Assembly (NCBI GenBank): GCA_031394355.1
Contig: JANNSU010000012.1
Coordinates: forward strand, 62,001 to 126,000
Reading direction: 5' to 3'
DNA from: JAEUMY01 sp031394355
GTDB lineage: Bacteria > Pseudomonadota > Gammaproteobacteria > Burkholderiales > Usitatibacteraceae
DNA: 64,000 nucleotides
A program made the translations under genes and the position numbers. Shown here one piece after another: positions 24,980 through 31,649 of this stretch. The notes beneath the pieces are model-generated. The model searched no databases and was not told the DNA's origin. It saw only the letters and a list, made by a program, of their open reading frames with translations. The stretch's first letter is position 1. The number at the start of each line of letters is the position of its first letter.

Positions 24980-25684
24980 ATGACCGCACCCCGCAATTTC
25001 AAGTACTTCGAGTTCGTGATGGCTGCCTTCGTCACGATCCTGATCTGTTCCAATCTGATCGGCCCGGCCAAGATTGCGCAGATTGACGCGCCGCTGCTTG
25101 GCACGCTCACGTTTGGCGCTGGTGTCCTGTTCTTTCCGATTTCCTATGTGTTCGGCGACATCCTGACCGAGGTATATGGCTACCAACGTGCCAGGCGGGT
25201 AATCTGGGCCGGCTTCGCAGGCCTCGCTTTCGCCTCCGTCATGGCGTACGTCGTGGTCGCACTGCCGCCGGCACCGTTCTGGAACAATCAAGCGGCCTAC
25301 GAGGTGGCATTCGGGTCTACCTGGCGCATCGCGCTGGCATCGATGATCGCCTATTTCTGCGGCGAGTTCGTCAACTCCTTCGTGCTGGCCAGGATGAAAG
25401 TGTGGACTTCAGGGCGCGGCTTCGGTGGGCGCGCCGTAACGTCGACCGTAGCGGGAGAGGCAGTGGACTCGGCCCTGTTCTATCCGTTGGCGTTCTGGGG
25501 TACTGGAATCATTCCCGATGACAAGCTGCCGATGGTGATGCTGGCCCAGTTTGTCACCAAGGTGGGCGTGGAGATCGTGTTCCTGCCCATCACGTATCGC
25601 ATCGTGGCGGCACTGAAAAAGGCAGAGAACGAGGATTACTACGATCGCGACACGAATTTCACCCCCTTCTCGTTGAAGACATGA
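24980..25684 (+). CDS. yhhQ: Queuosine precursor transporter
   Basis: An inner-membrane protein of the YhhQ/PF02592 family, which takes up 7-cyano-7-deazaguanine (preQ0) or related bases for queuosine tRNA modification. It has 234 residues and about six hydrophobic segments. The family motif GVLFFPISYVFGDILTEVYGY is easily seen, as is the TVAGEAVDSALFYPLAF stretch. It starts at ATG 24980. I looked for a preQ1 riboswitch in the 139 bases upstream and could not recognise one. Confidence 0.9.
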   Translation: MTAPRNFKYFEFVMAAFVTILICSNLIGPAKIAQIDAPLLGTLTFGAGVLFFPISYVFGDILTEVYGYQRARRVIWAGFAGLAFASVMAYVVVALPPAPFWNNQAAYEVAFGSTWRIALASMIAYFCGEFVNSFVLARMKVWTSGRGFGGRAVTSTVAGEAVDSALFYPLAFWGTGIIPDDKLPMVMLAQFVTKVGVEIVFLPITYRIVAALKKAENEDYYDRDTNFTPFSLKT

Positions 25685-25712
25685 GTGGGGTGCGGGGAGT
25701 GAGGAGAAAAGC

Positions 25713-27938
25713 GTGAGGAGAAGTCTGAGCTCTGTGACGAGTGCCGCTGCATTGGTGGCAGCACTGTTCTTGGCAGCGGTGGCGGACATTGAGGCCACGC
25801 AGGCCAGAGCGCAAGCCGAACGTCCCCGGGTCGGTCTGGTCCTCGGCGGTGGTGGTGCACGCGGTGCTGCGCACATCGGCGTACTGGAAGTCCTGGAGGA
25901 GATGCGGGTCCCCGTGGACTGCATCGTCGGCACCAGCATGGGTGCCCTCGTGGGCGGTGCCTACGCGGCGGGGAGGTCGCCTGCGGCCATGACGGAGCGG
26001 GTAAGCCAGACTGACTGGAAAGACATTTTTCTGGACGATCCTGACCGAGCCGACATCAAGCTGCGCAGGAAGCAGCTGGACGATCAGACATTCCCCGGCC
26101 TTGAAATCGGCGTGGCCACCGGCTCTCCGGCATTTCGTTCTGGGGCCGTTGCGGGTGACAAGATCAAGTACTTCATCAATGAGCTGGTGGGTGCCGACCG
26201 CGGCCAGCGGTTGATCGAGTCCCTGCCCGTACCAACCTGGATCATTGCCACCGACATCGCCACGGGCAACAAGGTGGTGCTGAAGGAAGGGAGCCTGTCG
26301 CAGGCCATGCGCGCCAGCATGTCCGTGCCCGGCCTCATGGTGCCCGTGGTGATTGAGAACCAAAAACTGGTTGACGGCGGGTTGGTGGACAACGTGCCGG
26401 TAAGGGAGGCCCGCCGATTGTGCGCCGATGTGGTGATTGCAGTCGATGTGGGCACGCCGCTCCTGAAGTCCGAAGAGATCGGTGGCGTGCTGTCGGTGGC
26501 GGTGCAGATGATCAACATCCTCACCAACCAGAACGTGAACGCATCGATCGCCGAATTGAACAAGACCGATGTACTGCTGCGTCCCGATCTGGGAACACTG
26601 ACGTCCGCAAACTTTGACCGTCATGTGGAAGCCATTGAGGCGGGTCGCAAAGCGGCACGGGCGATGGCGCCGACACTGGCTTCGTTGTCGCTCTCGCAAT
26701 CGGCGTACGACTCCCGGATGGCGCACCTTCGCACACGCCAGTTACCGCCGGTCACCATCGATGCCGTCGAGATCGCGACGCTGCAACGGGTCAGTCCTGG
26801 TGTCGTAACCAAACATCTCGATGTGTCGCTGGGAGAGCCGCTGGATACGGGACGCCTCAACAAGAGTCTGGTCCGTCTCCACGGTGAGGGCGATTTCCAG
26901 TCCGTGGATTACGCCATCGATACCGTCGGTGGTCGGCGCATCCTGAAAGTGATTCCTGTTGAAAAGCCGTGGGGGCCAGACTACCTGCGCTTTGGCATCA
27001 ACTTCTCCACTGATTTCAACAACAATGCGCCTTACAACTTGCGTGCGGTCTATCATCGCACCTGGCTCAATTCGCTGGGCGCGGAGTGGCTGACAACCGT
27101 GCAGCTGGGCGAACGCGAGCTGATCGCAACAGAGTGGTACCAGCCGCTCAACCAGCGCCAAACCTGGTTCATCAAACCCGGCGCCAGCGTGACACAGAGT
27201 AGTCGCAGCCTCTATGTGGACGGCTCCAGGGTCAGCGAGTTCGAGATACAGGATCGGCGCATCGGGATCGAGCTGGGCTACAGCTTTCCCATGCCCGGCC
27301 AGCTGCGCTTTGGCTGGCAGGCGCGCGACCTGAAGGCAGAGACTGTGACCGGCGTTTCACTCTTCGATGCGCAACGGGCGAGGGCTGGCGGCCCCTATGT
27401 CGGCTTTGAGTACGACAGTCTGGATGAGCGCTACTTCCCTTCGCGCGGGCTTTACCTGAATGCGAATATTCACGATGTGCGCCGGGTGAAACAGGAGGAT
27501 CTGCCGTACACGAGGGCATCGATGGAGTTGTGGAAAGCATGGTCCATCAACGACTACACGCTGCAACTCACTGCCGAGGCCGGCTCCAGCACGCGCGGTA
27601 CGCTGCCCGTCTACGATGCCTTCTCGTTGGGTGGGCCGTTTCGCCTTTCGGGATTTGCTGCCGGTCAATTGATCGGCGATGACATGCGCTTTGTGCGTCT
27701 CGCGTTGCAGCGCCGTGTGCTTTCGCCGTCCAGTCTGGTTGGCGCCAGCGTGTACGCAGGCGTGCTGGCCGAAGCTGGCAAGATCGGTTTGCCCTATACA
27801 GAGCAGCGTCTTGGCGGCTGGCAGAAGTCCTTTGGCATGTATCTGGGGCTCAACACCATTGTCGGACCACTTTACCTCGGCTATGCGAATGCGCCCAAGG
27901 GACGCAGCAGCTGGTATCTGTTTCTCGGCACACCGTAG
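25713..27938 (+). CDS. PlpD-like secreted patatin phospholipase with POTRA and barrel
   Basis: A single polypeptide of 741 residues with a signal peptide (to about residue 34), a patatin-like lipase domain, a POTRA-like segment and a C-terminal 16-strand barrel of the BamA/TpsB type. This is the architecture of type Vd secretion proteins such as Pseudomonas PlpD. The lipase parts are GGGGARGAAH (oxyanion loop), GTSMG with Ser75, and the catalytic Asp in LVDGGLVDN. The barrel has FEYDSLDERYFPSRGLYLNA and ends in FLGTP. The start is a GTG at 25713 with GAGGAG. One degenerate palindrome copy lies at 27462. Confidence 0.9.
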   Translation: MRRSLSSVTSAAALVAALFLAAVADIEATQARAQAERPRVGLVLGGGGARGAAHIGVLEVLEEMRVPVDCIVGTSMGALVGGAYAAGRSPAAMTERVSQTDWKDIFLDDPDRADIKLRRKQLDDQTFPGLEIGVATGSPAFRSGAVAGDKIKYFINELVGADRGQRLIESLPVPTWIIATDIATGNKVVLKEGSLSQAMRASMSVPGLMVPVVIENQKLVDGGLVDNVPVREARRLCADVVIAVDVGTPLLKSEEIGGVLSVAVQMINILTNQNVNASIAELNKTDVLLRPDLGTLTSANFDRHVEAIEAGRKAARAMAPTLASLSLSQSAYDSRMAHLRTRQLPPVTIDAVEIATLQRVSPGVVTKHLDVSLGEPLDTGRLNKSLVRLHGEGDFQSVDYAIDTVGGRRILKVIPVEKPWGPDYLRFGINFSTDFNNNAPYNLRAVYHRTWLNSLGAEWLTTVQLGERELIATEWYQPLNQRQTWFIKPGASVTQSSRSLYVDGSRVSEFEIQDRRIGIELGYSFPMPGQLRFGWQARDLKAETVTGVSLFDAQRARAGGPYVGFEYDSLDERYFPSRGLYLNANIHDVRRVKQEDLPYTRASMELWKAWSINDYTLQLTAEAGSSTRGTLPVYDAFSLGGPFRLSGFAAGQLIGDDMRFVRLALQRRVLSPSSLVGASVYAGVLAEAGKIGLPYTEQRLGGWQKSFGMYLGLNTIVGPLYLGYANAPKGRSSWYLFLGTP
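27462..27473. repeat. Degenerate palindrome (GCGAATATTCAC)
   Basis: One mismatch from the consensus; it lies in the barrel part of the patatin gene (Ala-Asn-Ile-His). Confidence 0.7.
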
Positions 27939-27942
27939 TTGG

Positions 27943-28030
27943 GTTGAGCGTTCAGCGTTCGGCATTGAGCGAGTCATTGGCACGTCTCGCTTCATGCCCA
28001 ACGCCTAATGCTGAACGCCCAAGGCTCAAC
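27943..28030. repeat. Facing heptad arrays between convergent genes
   Basis: The left arm, 27943-27970, has units gttgagc, gttcagc, gttcggc and attgagc. The right arm, 27996-28030, has units gcccaac, gcctaat, gctgaac, gcccaag and gctcaac. The arms form an imperfect 28-base inverted repeat with about seven mismatches. It lies between two convergent genes and overlaps the last bases of the DUF2007 gene, so it could act as a bidirectional terminator. Confidence 0.8.
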
Positions 28031-28346
28031 AGCTCGGCAAGTCGTCTGCCAATCCACACTGCCAACACGTCTCGAAAGTCGCAGGATTGCTTTCCCGGCA
28101 CTCACGGCAGGTCCAGGGCGACCCGCGAATATTCGCAGTCTGGAATGACTCGACCAGTTGTTGCGCTTCGTCGAGGCGATTGTCGTCCTCCACCCAGAGC
28201 TGAGGCTGTGCCGCATCGACCGGGAGCTCGCCCAGCGCACCGGCGGCGTTCTGATTGAACACGCGAGTGCGGATACCTGCCTGTACCAGCAAGTCCGCGA
28301 GTAGCTGAGCCTCGGGTAGATTCGTTGCGGAGCAGACGCGCTTCAT
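28026..28346 (-). CDS. DUF2007 protein with C-terminal zinc ribbon
   Basis: A small protein of 106 residues. The N-terminal half (MKRVCSATNLPEAQLLADLLVQAGIRTRVFNQ) is the DUF2007 fold, related to PII-type ferredoxin-like domains and called putative signal-transducing. The C-terminus adds a CxxC...CxxC ribbon (CRECRESNPATFETCWQCG), likely binding zinc. The ATG at 28346 fits the family start; an upstream in-frame start would add 43 unlike residues. A palindrome copy encodes ANIR exactly at the joint between the two parts. Function unknown. Confidence 0.8.
   Translation of the reverse strand: MKRVCSATNLPEAQLLADLLVQAGIRTRVFNQNAAGALGELPVDAAQPQLWVEDDNRLDEAQQLVESFQTANIRGSPWTCRECRESNPATFETCWQCGLADDLPSC
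28125..28136. repeat. Iterated palindrome, copy 12
   Basis: Exact copy in the DUF2007 gene (Ala-Asn-Ile-Arg), at the linker before the zinc ribbon. Confidence 0.95.
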
Positions 28347-28497
28347 GTCAGTGACCGCACCCGACCCTGCTGAAATGAAGCAACTCGACAAGCCGCGCCA
28401 ACCCCGAAGAACAGGGCCACCCGTGTCCGCGCCTTGCAAGGCATCCCGCATGGCACGCCGCAACGAACCCTGCAATGCCGTGGGCTGCCAGACGAAA

Positions 28498-28525
28498 ACA
28501 AAAAGGCCGGGAATCCCCGGCCTTT
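28498..28525 (-). terminator. Rho-independent terminator of the autotransporter esterase gene
   Basis: On the minus strand, GGCCGGG pairs with CCCGGCC around a 4-base loop, extended by AAA-TTT pairs and followed by TTTTTGTTTT. It lies 26-53 bases beyond the gene's stop codon. Confidence 0.85.
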
Positions 28526-28550
28526 CCGCATCGATGCTGCAGCTTGTCGA

Positions 28551-30458
28551 TCAGAACTGGAATGCAACATTGGCAGTGAATCCATCCTGCTTGGCACCGG
28601 AACGGCCCTGCACCGCGGTATACACCAGAGCCAGGCCGAGGCGGTCGGTGAGGCTGCCGCGCACGCCGACGGTGGCGGTGCTCCAGCGATTGTCGCCGAT
28701 ATATGCCGGCATCGTGTAGGTGTTGCCTGCCACCACGCTTACCGGATTGGCGCCGACTTCACGCAATGAACCCTTGTCCTCCTGGTCCGCCGTGAAACGC
28801 GCAAATGCGGTGAAGCGCCCGAGGTCGAGAGACGCACGCACGCCGAAGCTGGCTACGGCGGAGTCGCGCTTCTGCTGCAGGATATTGAGGTCTGCGGAGC
28901 CGGCGCCGCTTTCAGTGAGGCCATTCACCGTGATGTTCTGGGTGGTGTAGCTGCCCATCGGACCGATCTTGAATTTACCAAGATCAAAGTCATAGCCCGC
29001 CGCGATGTGAGCGGACGCGTTCGAGCCATTGGTCGTGCTGCGTGCAGTCCGCAACACCTGGCCCAGTTGAATGTTGCGGCTGATGTTCTTGAAATCCACA
29101 TCGGCTACGGACAGGGCTGCGTTGGCATAGAATCCGCCGAGCTTTACGGACCCGAAGGCTGAGAGCGTGGTCTCTTCGGTGTCGAAGCCGCCGAGATTGC
29201 CGCCAAACCGCGCTTCATTCTCCGATGAGCCGACAGCCAGGCCAACCACCATCGCCTCGGACACGCGTGTGGTCACGCCGACCGTCAGCGACTGCTGCTC
29301 GGATTTCTGCTGCGGGTTGATGCCCGATGCGTCGAGATCAAACTTGGCACCATCCACCGCGGCAAACACGGAGATCTTGCCGATCTCCTTGCCCATGCCG
29401 GTCATGAGGCCGGTATCCAGGGTCCGGATGTGACTCTCGCGGGAACGCAGCGGCGCCTCGGCCAGCAGCGAGTACTGCTGCGGGCCTTCGATCAGCGAGA
29501 CCACGAAATCGGCGATGACGCGGTGCGCGCCGGTAGTCGGATGCACGCCATCTGCGAAGAGATAGGACGTTGCGGCACCTTGGGCGACCAGGTTGGTTGC
29601 GTTGCAGAACTGCGAATTGCCGCCGGTCGGGGCGAAGGGCGGGAACGGGCCGCAGGCCACGCCGGTGACATTGGTGAAGCCAAATGCTGCCGCGTTGGCG
29701 CGCACATCATTCAGCACCGTGAAGGTGTCCACCGGGATCACGCTGATGCCGCTCGACTGCAGGCCGGTAAAGAGAGCGGTGTTGAAGTTTGCAGCCAGGG
29801 CAGTGGCGGCACCGGCGGTGGCCGGGCCCAGCGCAGTGAACTGCGGCGTGGTGCCGAGATCCGGCAGGTTGAATACCAGGATGTAACGGGCACCCGCCGC
29901 ACGCAGGCGACCGATCTGCTGGATATTGGCACCGGCCAGTGCGGGAATGAACGTGGCCGGGTTGACGGTGCCGCCGGAAATCGCGGGCAGGGTCTGGAAA
30001 ATGTCATTGGCACCTGCCCACACGCCATACAGCGCACGCGAATCCGCGCCGCCACTGTTGCGGGCGAGAAACTCGGTGATTTGGGTCGAAACCGGGCGCT
30101 GAGCGGCACCGGGAGGCGTGGACGCCGAGTCTGTCGAGACGCGCGCGCCACCCTGAGCGAAGATATTGCCATTGGCATCATTGCTGGCGCGAGGTGCGAT
30201 GCCGTAGCGCTGGCTCACGATTTCCGACCAGACCGGGCCGGGGTTGGTCGTGAAGCGGCCAAGTGTGGAGGCCAAGTCAGCAGGCACGCCCAGGCCGAGC
30301 AATGCCGGGCGGAAATAGCCCGCATCAGACAGGCTGTCGCCGAAGATGAAAACACCAGTGAATTGGGCGGCTTGTGCCGGGGCGGCAAAGGCACCCATGG
30401 TGGCAACAGCAGCGGTGACCAGTGCAGGCAGCAGCTTGGATTTGAGACGGCTCTTCAT
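28551..30458 (-). CDS. GDSL-family autotransporter esterase (EstA-like)
   Basis: A predicted outer-membrane esterase of 635 residues. The signal peptide ends at AQA (residue 30). The GDSL lipase domain has FIFGDSLSDAG with Ser42, GANDIF, and the Asp-His pair in FADGVHPTTGAH near residue 320. A C-terminal 12-strand autotransporter barrel (about the last 280 residues) ends in VAFQF, with the typical final Phe. This matches Pseudomonas EstA in order and size. The ATG at 30458 has GAGGAG upstream. A strong terminator follows. Confidence 0.92.
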   Translation of the reverse strand: MKSRLKSKLLPALVTAAVATMGAFAAPAQAAQFTGVFIFGDSLSDAGYFRPALLGLGVPADLASTLGRFTTNPGPVWSEIVSQRYGIAPRASNDANGNIFAQGGARVSTDSASTPPGAAQRPVSTQITEFLARNSGGADSRALYGVWAGANDIFQTLPAISGGTVNPATFIPALAGANIQQIGRLRAAGARYILVFNLPDLGTTPQFTALGPATAGAATALAANFNTALFTGLQSSGISVIPVDTFTVLNDVRANAAAFGFTNVTGVACGPFPPFAPTGGNSQFCNATNLVAQGAATSYLFADGVHPTTGAHRVIADFVVSLIEGPQQYSLLAEAPLRSRESHIRTLDTGLMTGMGKEIGKISVFAAVDGAKFDLDASGINPQQKSEQQSLTVGVTTRVSEAMVVGLAVGSSENEARFGGNLGGFDTEETTLSAFGSVKLGGFYANAALSVADVDFKNISRNIQLGQVLRTARSTTNGSNASAHIAAGYDFDLGKFKIGPMGSYTTQNITVNGLTESGAGSADLNILQQKRDSAVASFGVRASLDLGRFTAFARFTADQEDKGSLREVGANPVSVVAGNTYTMPAYIGDNRWSTATVGVRGSLTDRLGLALVYTAVQGRSGAKQDGFTANVAFQF

Positions 30459-30625
30459 TTGTTGGCTCCTCGAGTGGATTGGTCTGGGCGGGATACTCTG
30501 GACGGCATCTGGGTTGCGCCGCTCCATTTCAGCCGGAATCATCCCACAAAGGGAAGGACTGGGCTAGGCCGTCCCTGCAGGGGTGTGACGCCCTTACAAC
30601 AACTGATCACTTCGGGGCCTTGCCT

Positions 30626-30637
30626 GCGAATATTCGC
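30626..30637. repeat. Iterated palindrome, copy 13 (extends to 18 bp)
   Basis: Exact copy in the ppsR-esterase spacer. Symmetry extends outward to the 18-base perfect palindrome CCTGCGAATATTCGCAGG at 30623-30640. Confidence 0.95.
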
Positions 30638-30673
30638 AGGTGGGGTGGCGGGACCCGGCAGACGCTGCCGGCG

Positions 30674-31498
30674 TCAATAGACGCGACGGACGAGCTGGGC
30701 TTCGTGCAGGATGTGGGTCGCCAGTTCCTCGATCGACTTGGAGGTCGAGTTGAGGAAGGAAATGCCGGATTGGTTCATGAGCTTCTCAGCCGCCGCGACT
30801 TCGTATCTGCAGTTATCCAGGGCGGCGTACTTGCTGTCGGGTTTGCGCTCGGTGCGGATCTGGTGCAGCCGGTCCGGCGCGATGGAAAGGCCCCAGACCT
30901 TGCTCTTGAGCGGCACCAGGGCGGGCGGCAGGCGCATGGCCTCCAGATCCTCGGGAATGAGCGGGTAGTTTGCGGTTTTCACGCCGAATTGCAGCGCCAT
31001 GTAGAGACATGTCGGCGTCTTTCCCGAGCGGGACACGCCCACGAGGATGATGTCGGCCTGGTCCAGATTGCGGTTGGTCACGCCGTCATCGTGTGCGAGC
31101 GTGTAGTTCACGGCCTCGATGCGATGGTTGTAGTCCTTGAAGTTGCCAGCACTGTGGGAACGGCCAATGGCATGTGCACTCTTGGCGCCCAGCTCCTCTT
31201 CCAGTGGCACGATGAATCGCTCGAACAGATCGAGTACCAGGCCGTCCACCTTGGTCATTTCGGCCCGCACGGCTTCATCCACTTGCGACGTGAAGACAAT
31301 GGGCCGCTTGCCCGACTCTGCAAAGGCGTGGCTGATCTGCTTCTTGGCCTCGTGCGCCTTCTCGATGCTGTCGATGAAGGGCAGTGTGATTCGTTTGAAT
31401 TCGATATCGTCGAACTGAGTCAACAGGGAATTACCCAGCATCTCGACGGTGATGCCGGTGCGGTCGGAGACGAAGAATACTGAACGGCGATTGGGCAT
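30674..31498 (-). CDS. ppsR: Phosphoenolpyruvate synthase regulatory protein (kinase/pyrophosphorylase)
   Basis: A bifunctional ADP-dependent kinase and phosphate-dependent phosphorylase that switches PEP synthase off and on. The DUF299 features are VFFVSDRTGITVEMLG at the N-terminus and the P-loop GVSRSGKTPTCLYMA. It has 274 residues from the ATG at 31498; an upstream in-frame extension is encoded by the heptad array and is rejected. It is divergent from ppsA, its target. No Shine-Dalgarno sequence is seen, because the heptads come almost up to the ATG. Confidence 0.95.
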   Translation of the reverse strand: MPNRRSVFFVSDRTGITVEMLGNSLLTQFDDIEFKRITLPFIDSIEKAHEAKKQISHAFAESGKRPIVFTSQVDEAVRAEMTKVDGLVLDLFERFIVPLEEELGAKSAHAIGRSHSAGNFKDYNHRIEAVNYTLAHDDGVTNRNLDQADIILVGVSRSGKTPTCLYMALQFGVKTANYPLIPEDLEAMRLPPALVPLKSKVWGLSIAPDRLHQIRTERKPDSKYAALDNCRYEVAAAEKLMNQSGISFLNSTSKSIEELATHILHEAQLVRRVY

Positions 31499-31506
31499 GT
31501 TCTGGG

Positions 31507-31649
31507 GACTCGGGATTTGGGATTCGGGATTCGGAAGCGGCTGAATGCTGCGGGGCAGCAATGTGGTATGCACGCCAGTATAATCGTGCATCGCGAGGCT
31601 TCGCCACAGTCTTGGCCCGCGAGTCCCAAGCCCCGAACCCCGAGTCCCT
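31507..31649. repeat. Facing heptad arrays between ppsR and ppsA
   Basis: The left arm, 31507-31534, has GACTCGG, GATTTGG, GATTCGG and GATTCGG. The right arm, 31618-31645, has cgcgagt, cccaagc, cccgaac and cccgagt. They are approximate reverse complements. The left arm begins nine bases from the ppsR start codon, and the right arm ends four bases before the ppsA ATG. Confidence 0.85.
31579..31584 (+). promoter_or_regulatory. Candidate -10 box of ppsA
   Basis: A perfect TATAAT between the two heptad arms, 65 bases before the ppsA ATG. No good -35 hexamer is seen, so this is tentative. Confidence 0.4.

Noticed and set aside
31499..31591. N-terminal extension of ppsR to 31591
   Set aside because: The extra residues (such as NPESQIPSPQN) are translated heptad repeats; the family starts at MPNRRSVFFVSDRTG.
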